55,840 bases of DNA from Catenulispora pinisilvae (lineage in GTDB: Bacteria > Actinomycetota > Actinomycetes > Streptomycetales > Catenulisporaceae): the NCBI RefSeq assembly GCF_015356865.1, contig NZ_JAAFZA010000045.1, forward strand, positions 1 to 55,840. Reading direction: 5' to 3'. The translations under genes and the position numbers were made by a program. Below are positions 46,240 to 55,602 of this stretch, piece after piece. How positions within the stretch are numbered: the first letter of the stretch is position 1; every line of letters begins with the position of its first letter. The notes beneath the pieces are model-generated. The model saw only the letters and a list, made by a program, of their open reading frames with translations. It was not told the DNA's origin and searched no databases.

Positions 46240-47340
46240 CTCGCCGTTCAGCCGTAGCGCGAGCAGGTCAGCGAGTCGCGGCCGCATCTGGGTCGGATCC
46301 CGCTGGCCCGGCTGCACATCAGGCATGTCACGGCGGTGATGGCCGCAATCGAACGGCAGACCGCAGCGGACGCGGCGGCGAACGCCGTGCGGCGGGACCT
46401 TACGGCGGCGAAGTAGGCGGCCTGGCACCAGGGCGACATAGACGCCTGGGAGGAACTGCGGGATCGGCTGGATGCGGCGGCACTGTACCGTGCGCCGGTC
46501 ACGCGGTCACGCGGTCACGCGCACGCGGATCCGGCCACGTTGAGCTCGGCGCTGTCAGCGGCCCAAGCCCGGCAGCTGATCACGATCAACGTGGCCGCGC
46601 TGGCGGACCTTTCGTCCGGGCAGGCTCCGAAGGCGCTGGTGTGGACTGACGCGCGGGTGGAACGCTGCCGGGCGACGGGGGAGCGGCAGTCGCCGGTAAT
46701 GGTGTGGCCGCCGGAGCAGACGAGGGTGTTCCTGGACAGGGCGAGCCGGCATGAGCTGGCGGCGGTGTTCTGGCTGTTGGCGTTCACCAGGCTGCGCCGG
46801 GGCGAGGCGGTCGGGCTGGGCTGGGATGACATCGACCTGGCGGCGGCGTTCTTGGCGGTGTCCGGCAGGTGGTGCAGATCGGCTGGGCGACCGCGACCGC
46901 CCCGAGGAGCGAATCGTCCGTGCGGAACGTCGGCACTGCCGCGTCTCTGGTCGGCAAGCTGGTCGAGCACCGGGCACGGCAGGACGCCACCCGGGCCGCG
47001 GCAGACGACGGGTGGTTCGATACGGATCTGGTGTTCGCTCGGCCAGACGGGACCGGCATCCACCCCGGACGTCGTCAGTCGCCAGCTCAAACAGCTGGTC
47101 CGGGAGTCCGGGCTGCCGCCGATCCAGCTTCATGGCCTTCGCCGTGGCGCGGCCTCGATTGCGCTGGCCGGCGGCGTGGATCTGAAGGCGGTGTCCGAGA
47201 TGCTCGGGCATTCCTCGACCAAGGTCACCGCCGACATCTACACGTCGGTGTTCTTCAGCCTGAAGCTCCTGGCGGCCGACGCGATCGGCAACGCGTTGAC
47301 CCGACCAGATGCACTGGAACCGGTCGCGAAGGCGGCGTAG
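46240..47340 (+). pseudogene. Tyrosine recombinase (integrase 2) with nonsense codon and double frameshift
   Basis: The N-terminal SAM-like domain is visible (IPLARLHIRHVTAVMAAIER) but ends at an in-frame TAG at 46414-46416. The frame resumes with LSSALSAAQARQLITINVAA and reaches RLRRGEAVGLGWDDIDLAAA (Arg I). From ~46870 to ~47060 the protein-like sequence is in another frame (VGKLVEHRARQDATRAAADD). It then returns to the first with IQLHGLRRGAASIALAGGVD, MLGHSSTKVTADIYTSVF (box II His/Arg, GHSS and Tyr). The paired shifts leave an apparently open frame but a scrambled middle. A tRNA-Lys-like att lies 290 bp downstream. Confidence 0.85.
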
Positions 47341-47628
47341 GCTGAACGTGACGGAGCAGGAGAGACAGGCCGCGTAGACTGAGACGCCGAGCTGGAGTCG
47401 ATGAACCAGCGGATTGAAGTCCGCGGGCATGGGCCGGACCAGCGGATGGGAATCTGCGGAGCGGGCCTGCGGGGCAGGGTCGTGAGACTCGGCGGCTGTA
47501 CCGATCTTGTACTGGCCCTGGACCAATCCTGGACAACGTGGCTGACGGCTGTCAGGATGTCTAGGCCTCTTAAAGATCCAAAAAGCAAAAGCCCCAGCTC
47601 ACGCTAGGTGAACTAGGGTCCGCTACCG
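47341..47628. other. Spacer between integrase 2 and its att remnant
   Basis: No gene. Bases 47575-47600 are A-rich followed by GCCCC, giving on the minus strand GGGGCTTTTGCTTTTTGG, which could end minus-strand transcripts. Confidence 0.4.
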
Positions 47629-47669
47629 GTGCGCCGCCAGAGACTTGAACCCCGGACCCGCGGATTATG
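47629..47669 (-). other. 3' half of a tRNA-Lys-like gene: attachment site (right copy)
   Basis: Minus strand reads AATCCGCGGGTCCGGGGTTC, then AAGTCTCTGGCGGCGCACC: variable loop, a foldable T-arm and the acceptor end of a tRNA resembling tRNA-Lys(CUU). The anticodon-side bases differ (CATAAT) and the 5' half is absent, so it is not a functional tRNA. Directly downstream of integrase 2, it fits an integration scar. Confidence 0.65.
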
Positions 47670-47708
47670 CGGCCTCTGATTTCATCCCCCGGCGCTCATC
47701 GACGTTGT

Positions 47709-48185
47709 GTGACGAACACCAACGAACAGCCCGGGGACGCCGTCTGTCAGGTCTACTCCTGCCGCCTGCCGCTGTCCACGAGATGCGTCAACTACGTCGC
47801 CGATCTGCTGCGCAAGCATCTCAAAGCGATCGGATCGCGGTGGCGGTCCCGCACGGCGGGCCAGATCGCGGTGTTGGTACTGGCCGTGCCGCGCCACGAC
47901 CAGCGCGCCGCCGACCTGGCCGGCGGCAACCAGGTCTCCGCCGCCACCATCCGCCGCTGGACCGATGAGGTGATCGCCCTGCTCGCGGCCAAAGCCCCGC
48001 GCCTGGACCGCGCGCTGAAACGAATCACCCGAGCCGGCGGGGAAGCCGTGCTGCTGGACGGCACCCTGATCCGCACCCGCCGCCGTTCCGGGAAAGCCAA
48101 CCGCAAGAACTACAGCCTCAAGCACAGATCACACGGCCTGCTGTTCCTCGCCCTCACCGACGAAGCCGGCAACCTGATCTGGATG
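47709..48185 (+). pseudogene. IS5-like DDE transposase N-terminal fragment
   Basis: From GTG 47709: VCQVYSCRLPLSTRCVNYVA, an HTH region GGNQVSAATIRRWTDEVIAL, then EAVLLDGTLIRTRRRSGKAN and HGLLFLALTDEAGNLIWM. This is the first two-thirds of an IS5-type transposase with the first catalytic Asp (LLDGTLI). The frame leaves homology at ~48185, so the C-terminal catalytic residues are lost. Confidence 0.75.
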
Positions 48186-48254
48186 GTGCGATCCCCATCA
48201 TTTCTCGCCCGTTGCCTCGGCCGCCATCGGTGCTTGAACGGCCACCGTATCGAT

Positions 48255-50879
48255 CTACGAGGGCTTGTTCAGATGCGCTTGGACATGTGCGGCTTCGGTC
48301 TTCAGGCCGAGTTGCTGGAACATGTCGAGGGCTTGTTTGAGGTGCGTGCTGCTGTCCCCGATTCTTCCGAGGTGCTGGTAGCACTGTCCGATGCCGGCGT
48401 GGGCGGCGGCTTCGACGGCGGTCATGGTGGTTTGGCGGGCCAGGTGCAGGACGTCGTGGTAGAGCTGCAGGGCGCGTAAGTGGTCGCCGGTTGCGGCGAC
48501 GGTCCCGGCGTAGAGGTCCAGCGCCCAGGCTTCGTTTCCGCGGGCGCCGATACGGCGGAAGATCTCAAGGGCGTTTTGGAGATCCGGGAGCCCGTCTTCG
48601 GGGTTGCCGGCGAGCCGTTTGAAGTATCCGAGGTTGCCCAGTGCGTTGGCTTGGCCGTTAGGGTCGGCGAGGCCGCGGAAGAGTTCGAGTGCTTGTTGCG
48701 CCGCGTCGATGGCGGCGTCGTGGTCGCCGGCGTGTGCGTAGGCCTGTCCGAGCCCGAGGAATGCTCTGGCTTGGCCGATCCGGTTGCCGGCTCGGCGGTG
48801 CAGGTGCAGGGCTTGTTGTTGGTAGCCGGTGGCGGTGGGGTAGTCGCCGGTGGTTTCGCGGACCACACCGAGGTTGGACAGGGCGGTGGCTTGCCCCTCC
48901 TGATCGCCGAGTGCCTCATAGCCGGCGAGGGCGATGTTGAGGTCGTGTTCGGCTGCTGGGTAGTCGCCGTTGAGCCGGTGCACGGTTCCCCGTTGGGTGA
49001 GGGCGTTGGCCAATCCGAGGTGCTCGTTCAGCTGCCCGTACCGCTCGATCGCGTGGTGAAGGTGCTGTTCTGCCGTGGCGCGCTCGCCGGTGAACGCGCT
49101 GATCTGGGCCAGCAGGGTCAATGCATTGGCGTGTCCGAGGGACGCGTCGGCCTGCTCACAATGGTGCAGAGCGGTTTCTAGGTCGGTGGCCGCGCCGGTG
49201 AAGTCTCCCGTCAACGCTCGCAGGTAGGCCAGGTCGGTCAGCGTGGTACCCAGGACGGCGGGCAGCGGCAGCTGTTCGGCCAGGTTGGCGGCTGTGGTGT
49301 GCACTCTGATCGCTTCGTCCCAGGGGCCGTCGGCCGCCAGCAGGGTCGCCATCGCGCCCGCGAGCCGTACGGCCCGCAGCCAATCGTGGGTGGCGGCGTG
49401 GCTGAAGGCGGCCAACAGGTTGGAGCGTTCGGTACGCAGCCACGTCCGGGCGGAAGTCCGGTCGGTCAGCGCGGGAGCGAGCTTTGGCGCGGGTCCCTTG
49501 ACCGGGAGCCGAGGAATCGAGGTCACGAGAGCCTGCGCGCACCAGGCGGTGTGCTGGTAGTAGTCCAGCAAGCGGGCCGCGGCGGGGCCTTGTTCGTCAG
49601 GTGCCTGCCGGACTGCCAGCGTCCGGGCGAAGGCGCGTACAAGGTCGTGCAGGCGGTAGCGGCCGGCCTGGTGTTGCAGCAGCAGGTTGTGATCGAGCAG
49701 TGATTCCAGCAGATGCTCGGCAGTACGCACGTCGCCCAGGTCGGCCAGATTCGCTGCGGCGTAGGAGTCGATGTCGTCGCCGGGAAGAAGGCCGAGCAGG
49801 CGGAACAGGCGCTGCTCGGCGTCGGGCAGCCGGGCGTAGGAGGTGGCGAAGACCGCGGTCACGTCGCGATCGGTGTCGCGCAGGTGGACGAGCCGGTCGG
49901 TCGCGTCACGCAGCTGCGTGATCAGATCCTGGACGCGCAGGGCCGGTCGGTGCCGCAGTCGCGCTCCGGCGATCCGCAGCGCCAACGGCAGCCGTCCGCA
50001 CAGCTCCACCAGTTCGGCGACGGGGTCCGTCTCGTCGGTGCCGATCCGGTGCGGCCCGGCTACCTGACGCAGCAACGTTGCGGCCGGCTCGGCGTCGAGC
50101 ACCTCCAGGGTCAGGGTGTGCGCGTCGTCCAACCCGGCCAGGCGGGTCCGGGACGTGATCAGCACCAGGCATCCGGCCTCACCCGGCAGCAGCGGCCGAA
50201 TCTGGGCGGCATCGGCGGCGTTGTCGAGCAGGATCAGCGTGCGGGTACCGGCCATCCGGGACCGGTACAAGGCGGCACGCGCCTCCACATCAGGCGGGAT
50301 CGCCTGCGCCGGCACACCCAATGACCGCAGCAGCGTCTCCAGGGCGTCGGCTGCGGACCTCGGCTCCCACCCGGCCGAGTGAGCATGCAGATCCACGAAC
50401 AGCTGGCCGTCGCCATAGCGGTCCTTCAGCTGATGCGCGGCGTGGATCGCCAACGCGCTCTTGCCGATCCCGGCCATCCCGTCCACTGCGGCGATCACCA
50501 GCCAGCCCGCGGAATCCGACGCGGTGGCCACCGCCATCAACTCTGCCATCTCGCGCGAACGGCCGGCGAACAACCGTGTCGCGGCCGGCAACTGAAACCG
50601 CGCGCCACCGGCATACGTGCCCGTCGAGTCGTCACTGTCGTTGCCGGGGCCGGACGCCGCACCGACGGCTGTGGGGCTTTGATCCTGTGCCATCTGCTCG
50701 ACACCGAGCGCCCCGGAGATGCGACGCATCGTGTTCGGATGCGGTCGCCGGGTCCGGCCGCGCTCGATCTCACTGATCGCGCGCACGCTCACCCCCGCGC
50801 GCGTCGCCAACTCCTCGATGGACAGGCCCTTGCCCCTGCGGAGGGCGCGGAGGTCACCGCCCAAAGACTCCGCCGTCAT
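48255..50879 (-). CDS. XRE-HTH / NB-ARC / TPR transcriptional regulator
   Basis: 874 residues from ATG 50879, which has GGAGGG about 8 nt upstream. The frame is open to 51152 but that would run through the operator region. N-terminal XRE helix-turn-helix (LRALRRGKGLSIEELATRAG, VSVRAISEIERGRTRRP; residues ~8-60). NB-ARC: P-loop VDGMAGIGKSALAIHAA (~134), Walker B TRTLILLDNAADAAQI, LVLITSRTRL and GRLPLALRIAGARL. TPR array from ~520 to the end with regular repeats (ANALTQRGTVHRLNGDYPAA, ANALGNLGYFKRLAGNPEDG). Such proteins are cytoplasmic, ATP-controlled transcription regulators. It diverges from the secreted protein and protease genes, its probable targets. Confidence 0.9.
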   Translation of the reverse strand: MTAESLGGDLRALRRGKGLSIEELATRAGVSVRAISEIERGRTRRPHPNTMRRISGALGVEQMAQDQSPTAVGAASGPGNDSDDSTGTYAGGARFQLPAATRLFAGRSREMAELMAVATASDSAGWLVIAAVDGMAGIGKSALAIHAAHQLKDRYGDGQLFVDLHAHSAGWEPRSAADALETLLRSLGVPAQAIPPDVEARAALYRSRMAGTRTLILLDNAADAAQIRPLLPGEAGCLVLITSRTRLAGLDDAHTLTLEVLDAEPAATLLRQVAGPHRIGTDETDPVAELVELCGRLPLALRIAGARLRHRPALRVQDLITQLRDATDRLVHLRDTDRDVTAVFATSYARLPDAEQRLFRLLGLLPGDDIDSYAAANLADLGDVRTAEHLLESLLDHNLLLQHQAGRYRLHDLVRAFARTLAVRQAPDEQGPAAARLLDYYQHTAWCAQALVTSIPRLPVKGPAPKLAPALTDRTSARTWLRTERSNLLAAFSHAATHDWLRAVRLAGAMATLLAADGPWDEAIRVHTTAANLAEQLPLPAVLGTTLTDLAYLRALTGDFTGAATDLETALHHCEQADASLGHANALTLLAQISAFTGERATAEQHLHHAIERYGQLNEHLGLANALTQRGTVHRLNGDYPAAEHDLNIALAGYEALGDQEGQATALSNLGVVRETTGDYPTATGYQQQALHLHRRAGNRIGQARAFLGLGQAYAHAGDHDAAIDAAQQALELFRGLADPNGQANALGNLGYFKRLAGNPEDGLPDLQNALEIFRRIGARGNEAWALDLYAGTVAATGDHLRALQLYHDVLHLARQTTMTAVEAAAHAGIGQCYQHLGRIGDSSTHLKQALDMFQQLGLKTEAAHVQAHLNKPS

Positions 50880-51174
50880 CGTCGTCCCTCCGCCCGCGGC
50901 GCACCCGACGCGATCAGCCCAACGGCGGAAACTGCCTGGTATTCCGCCGGAAAGCATCATCCGACTCATCATGGTCGGCGGCAAGTGCGTGTACATAGGG
51001 TGACAGCGGGCGAACCACAGGTGTTCCGCTGACCAACGGCGGAACTGGACGGCACCAAGAAATGCCGGCAGGCAGCTGGGTCTTGATAGGTCGGCGTGTC
51101 CCGCCACACGCGGCAGCCGACGGAACGCTCGGGCATTCCCTGTGCGGTTCACACGCTTTCAGGAGGTCTTGCTA
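50880..51174. promoter_or_regulatory. Divergent promoter region with two TTCCGCCG-type dyads
   Basis: CGGCGGAA (50923-50930) pairs with TTCCGCCG (50942-50949) across 11 bp. A second dyad, TTCCGC (51024-51029) and GCGGAA (51039-51044), lies ~80 bp away. Both second half-sites keep the surrounding AACGGCGGAA context. Two copies of one inverted motif between a regulator gene and a divergent exoprotein gene are likely operators. Confidence 0.5.
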
Positions 51175-53254
51175 GTGAGAGCACTGCCATCAACGTCGAT
51201 CCGACGACTCCGAAGGAGTGGCCGCGGTAAGGCTTGCCTCGCGCTGGCCTGCGCGGCCGGAGTCGTGCTGGCCTCCGTGGCCGGCAGCGCGCCGGCCTAC
51301 GCGACGCCGTCGGCGAGCGCCTCGCCGCCGCCTGGAGTACCGCTCCCGGGCGCGGTTCCGACTTCGAGCATCACCCTGCCGGGCGGTGACCGTGTCGTCC
51401 TTCAGGGGGCGAGCGGAAGCCAGGCGTACGACGTGGTCGGGCGCGACAGCCGGACCGTGCCGTTCCTGAGGTTCGATCCGGGCAACGGACATGACTACGT
51501 CATCCCGGCCTCCGCGCTGTCCAACGTCGCGTCGCTCGACACCGCGCAGTACGACGTGCCGCAGCTGTCCCATTCCGCAGCACCGGCATCACCCCCCCAC
51601 GACGCAGGCGCCACACAGTTATCCGCTGCACATCGTCCAAATCAATGCGAAGGACTTGACCTCGGCGCCGGCGCAGCACGCCCTGAGCTTCGTGTTGAAC
51701 GTCGACTCGAGGGCGAAGTTCGCCGCGGTGATCCCGGACCTCGGCGGGGTGTCCCGAGTGGCCGTGCCGGTGGGGAACTACGCGATCTACACCGGGTTCG
51801 CCGAATATGACACGAGCGGGAATCCCACCGGCGTGCGCCTGGTGCTGCAGGACAACCTGGTGATACCGAACTCCAGTGGCGTCTCGATGGTCACCGCCGA
51901 CGAGCGCGCCGCCACCGCCCAGGTCTCGGCGGCCACGCCGAGACCTGCGAAGTCGGACAACGTGACGCTGAATGTGATCCGCACCGACGCCGCCGGCAAC
52001 GTGGTCCCGATCCAGGCCGTCGCGTCAGGGAACGTCTTCGTCTCCTCGCAGGGCGCGCCGAGGATCGGGAAGCTCGGCTCCCAGGTGGCGTGGGACGGGG
52101 AGAGTCCGGCGGGTACCGGCTTGCCGTACCGCTATGACCTCATCTTCCCGCAGGCCGCCAATGTCCCCACGAACGAGACGTTCCCGGTGCCGGCGAGCGG
52201 GTTGGCCTCGCTCCACTACACGTTCGACACCGACGCGTCCAACACCGCCCACACGGGCCTGTACGAGATAGGCATGCGCAGCGGCCAGCTCGGAGGCATG
52301 TTCGCGTTCTATCCGGTGACAGTGCCCGAGAGTCTCACCGACTACGTCACCGCACCTCTGCCCACCGGTTTCTCGTGGCTCCAGAGTTACTTCGCGGAGC
52401 TGGGCAAGGCGCCGGACGAGGGGTTCGCGGGCCTGCAGGCAGGCAACGTTCCGAGCTTCGCCAGCGGGCAGCAGGTGTGGCGTACGTGGGGGCACGGACC
52501 GCTGGGCCCGCAAGTCGGCCAGTTCAGCGGCCCGAATTTCTGTTACTCCTGCGTGGCCGGCACGACGATGGGCATCGCCTTCAACGGCGACTTCACTGAC
52601 AGCGAACCTGAGACCCCGGGCTATTACGAAGTCCCCTTCGGCTACCTCAACCCGACCGTCGAGAACTTCGTGGTCTATCGGGACGGCCAGCAGATCGACG
52701 CTGAGCCCGGCATAGGCGCATGGTTGGACAACGTCCCGCAGCAGACCGACACCTACCGCGCGGTGCTCGATGTGGACGCGAGCGGGATCAGCTCGGTGTC
52801 ACAGGCCACGAAGACCCACACGGACCTGACGTTCGTCTACCACCCGGCCGGCGACCCGCATTCGACGCTGCCTCCGGGTGACTTCTGCGACGAGGCGGGC
52901 GGCGATCCCGCCTCGTGCCAGATCCTCCCGATGCTGAACCTGAGCTACCAGCTGAACACTGATGGGAGCAACACCAGCCACGCCGTGTCGGTTCTGAATC
53001 TGACAGTGGGTCACGAGAGCTACGACGGGCAGGGCTCGCAGGCCCAGGCCGCCTCGGCGAAGGTCGAGGTCTCCTTCGACGGCGGCGCCACCTGGAAGCC
53101 GGCCGCCACCATCCCCACCGTCCAGAACCACTACCTGGCCATCTGGCCCGACACCGGGGCCAAGGGGAGCATGCCGTCGCTGCGGGTCACCGCGACCGAC
53201 TCGATCGGCGGCTCCATCACCCAGACCATCGCCAACGCCTACACCATCGGCTGA
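51175..53254 (+). pseudogene. Secreted protein of unknown function, frameshifted in a C7 tract
   Basis: GTG 51175 has AGGAGG 8 nt upstream and starts a Sec signal peptide (ACLALACAAGVVLASVAGSA, cleavage near AYA). The first ~140 residues (e.g. LPGGDRVVLQGASGSQAYDV, TVPFLRFDPGNGHDYVIPAS) are in one frame. At the CCCCCCC run 51592-51598 the frame must change, and from LHIVQINAKDLTSAPAQHAL the rest (~540 residues) is open to 53254. One base added or removed would give a ~690-residue protein. Its N-terminal layout resembles the prodomain-like region of actinomycete S8 proteases, but no catalytic Asp/His/Ser triad is visible. The C-terminus holds Ig-like SFDGGATWKPAATIPTVQN. It lies 12 bp upstream of the S53 protease gene. 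Confidence 0.65.
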
Positions 53255-53266
53255 CGGGAAGTAATC

Positions 53267-54544
53267 ATGAGGCTGATAACCAGATCCCGTTTCCGCCTCG
53301 GGGCTGCCGCGGCAGGCGTGGCGGCCCTGACGGCGACCGCCTCGATGGCGGCCCTGTCCACCACGGCTTACGCGGGACCGGCCGGATCCGGGCACACCGT
53401 CTCGCCCACCGCGTCGCCCACGGTCCGAGATGTGTGCGGTGCGGCGCAGGCCGGGTACGACCGCTGTCTGGCCGAGGTCCGCACGGACGTGCACGAGGGT
53501 TTGGGTGTGCGGGGGAAGGCGGCCGCAGCCGTCACCGGCCACGCGGCGGCGTTGCCGGCCGGCTTCGGTCCAGCCGACCTGCAGGCGGCCTACAAGCTGC
53601 CGGGCACCGGGGGCGCGAGCCAGACTGTGGCGATCGTCGATGCCGGAGACGACGCGACTGCCGAGGCAGATCTCGCGGTCTACCGCTCCACCTACGGCTT
53701 GCCCGCGTGCACCACCGCGAACGGCTGCTTCAAGAAGGTGAACCAGACCGGCGCCTCCGCACCGCTGCCGGCGGATCAGGGCTGGGGCATCGAGATGGCG
53801 CTGGATGTGGACATGGTGTCTGCGGCCTGTCCGCAGTGCCACATCCTGCTGGTGGAGGGCGACGACGCCCACTCGAGCAACCTGGCCGCCTCCGTCGACA
53901 CCGCGGTGAAGCTCGGGGCGACCGAGGTGTCCAACAGCTACGGCGCCACTGAGGGCAATGGCATCCAGGCATTCGCCGGGGACTATGCCCACCTGGGAGT
54001 GGCGATCTTCGCCTCCTCCGGCGACAGCGGCTACGGCCTCGGCATCCCGAATGTCCCGGCCGCCTACAGCTCGGTGATCGCGGTCGGCGGCACCTCGCTG
54101 ACCAAGGACTCCAGCGCGCGCGGCTGGAGCGAGAAGGCGTGGGGCGGGGCCGGCAGCGGCTGCTCGGCCTGGATCGACAAGCCGGCGTGGCAGACCGACC
54201 CGGACTGCCCGGGTCGCATGCTGACCGACGTCTCGGCGGACGCCGATCCGAGCACCGGCCCCGCGGTCTACGATTCCGATCCCAACGACGGCGCCCCCGG
54301 CTGGACCGTCGTCGGCGGCACCAGCGTCTCCTCCCCGTTCCTGGCCGGCGTGGTCGGCCAGGCCGGCAACCCGGCGAAGTTCCCGAACGCCTCGGCGTTC
54401 TACGCGCCGTCGGCCGCCGCCGGTCTGAACGATGTGGTGGGAGGGGCCAACGGATCCTGTGGCGGGGATTACCTATGCACCGCCGTCGTCGGGTACGACG
54501 GCCCGACCGGCATGGGATCGCCGAACGGTCTGTCAGTCTTCTGA
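53267..54544 (+). CDS. Secreted S53-family (sedolisin-like) serine peptidase
   Basis: 425 residues with GGGAAG 7 nt upstream of ATG. Signal peptide RLGAAAAGVAALTATASMAA, cleavage near AYA. Catalytic Glu and Asp in GWGIEMALDVDM (~176 and ~180), oxyanion Asp in SSGDSGYG (~253) and nucleophile Ser in VVGGTSVSSPFLAG (353): the Glu-Asp-Ser arrangement of sedolisins. Four Cys suggest disulfides. The pro-domain is very short compared with typical S53 enzymes, which carry ~180 residues. Following the frameshifted secreted protein by 12 bp, it is probably its operon partner and an extracellular protease. Confidence 0.85.
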   Translation: MRLITRSRFRLGAAAAGVAALTATASMAALSTTAYAGPAGSGHTVSPTASPTVRDVCGAAQAGYDRCLAEVRTDVHEGLGVRGKAAAAVTGHAAALPAGFGPADLQAAYKLPGTGGASQTVAIVDAGDDATAEADLAVYRSTYGLPACTTANGCFKKVNQTGASAPLPADQGWGIEMALDVDMVSAACPQCHILLVEGDDAHSSNLAASVDTAVKLGATEVSNSYGATEGNGIQAFAGDYAHLGVAIFASSGDSGYGLGIPNVPAAYSSVIAVGGTSLTKDSSARGWSEKAWGGAGSGCSAWIDKPAWQTDPDCPGRMLTDVSADADPSTGPAVYDSDPNDGAPGWTVVGGTSVSSPFLAGVVGQAGNPAKFPNASAFYAPSAAAGLNDVVGGANGSCGGDYLCTAVVGYDGPTGMGSPNGLSVF

Positions 54545-54565
54545 CAGGTCGGCGGTGCGATACAG

Positions 54566-54602
54566 CCTCAGGCTCTGTGGACGACGTCCACGGAGCCTGA
54601 GG
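54566..54602 (+). terminator. Terminator hairpin after the S53 protease
   Basis: 17-bp stem CCTCAGGCTCTGTGGAC and its complement with a single G-T pair and a 3-nt loop, 22 bp after the stop codon. Confidence 0.75.
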
Positions 54603-54949
54603 TGCTACGAACGAAGCATCGCCTTGGACATCTGCCACAGACGCGGCGCATCCTCCTCGTCCAACGCGTGGGCCACACGCCGTGCCTGGCAGTCCGGCTC
54701 GGCGCAACGGAACGCGGTGCCATACAACTGCTTAGCGGTCGCGTCAGTCGGCCACGCGTGCTCGATCGATTTCGAGGGCGGGATCGGTGGTTACCTCGGC
54801 CTCGTTGCAGTCCTCGAATTAGCGGGCTGAAACACCTTGGACCAAAGGCTCCGCAGCAGGGGTCGGCGTCTGCTCTCGGTGGTTGCGTCAGGCGCTGCGG
54901 CCGGGTGTTCTGCGTACAGCGGCGGACCCGGCCGCCGAGGTGGTGATCG
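54603..54949. other. Spacer without a supported gene
   Basis: About 350 bp of short overlapping frames with no family resemblance. Probably debris of the element carrying integrase 3. Confidence 0.35.
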
Positions 54950-55290
54950 ACCTTGCCGCGTCACCGCCCGACCGTGGAATACCGCAGCGCGGACGACCGC
55001 TTCTGGTCAAGGAGGCGGACCTGTCGCCGATCCGGCTTCATGATCTGAGGCACGGTGCGGCCAGTGGCCTTGGCGGCTGGGGTGGATGCGAAGGTGGTTT
55101 CCGAGATGCTCGGGCACTCTACGACCACGCTCACCCGGGACACCTACACCGCCGTGTTCGACGAGCTGAAGCATGCCGCTGCGGCGGCGATCGATGCCGC
55201 CATCAATGGCGCCCGCCCCGGCGCAAGGGCGCCGGGGCGGGCGCACAGGCTGTGTGAGCCGCCTGGTCGCCGACAGTTCGGAGGTTTCGC
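54950..55290 (+). pseudogene. Tyrosine recombinase (integrase 3) C-terminal remnant
   Basis: DLSPIRLHDLRHGAAS (box II His/Arg) in one frame is followed after a frameshift near 55065 by AAGVDAKVVSEMLGHSTTTL, TRDTYTAVFDELKHAAAAAI, with GHS and the nucleophile Tyr. The Arg I region and N-terminus are missing. No tRNA-like att was found downstream. Confidence 0.8.
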
Positions 55291-55536
55291 ATAATCGGTG
55301 TCCCAATTGGCGTGGTGGGAAATGGCGGGGCAGTCGGCTTGGCGGCCCGACTAGCTCTTTGCACAGGTCGCGTCAGGTGTTTGGGGTGACTCCCTGGACC
55401 ACACCCTGGACCATCGATCAGGGGCGGGCAGCAGGACCGGCGATTCTGTGGGCCGAAAATCCACTGCACCGGACTCGGCAGTCAGAGCCCATACACGCTG
55501 AGCCGGAACGCAGTCGTGTCCTTTCCGGTTGAACAT
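55291..55536. other. Spacer downstream of integrase 3
   Basis: No gene or att-like sequence recognised. Confidence 0.3.
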
Positions 55537-55570
55537 TGCCAGTCGCCAGGCTTCTGACCTGGCGATGGCA
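55537..55570 (-). terminator. Hairpin after the partial gene at the right edge
   Basis: TGCCAGTCGCCAGG (55537-55550) pairs with CCTGGCGATGGCA (55558-55570) with one bulged G and a 7-nt loop. It lies 33 bp past the minus-strand stop at 55603. Confidence 0.5.
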
Positions 55571-55602
55571 AAGTAGATCCGGTCGGCGTGGCAGGGTTTT
55601 GT

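Noticed and set aside
47629..47669. Functional tRNA-Lys gene
   Set aside because: The D-arm, anticodon 5' side and acceptor 5' strand are absent; only a 3' half remains.
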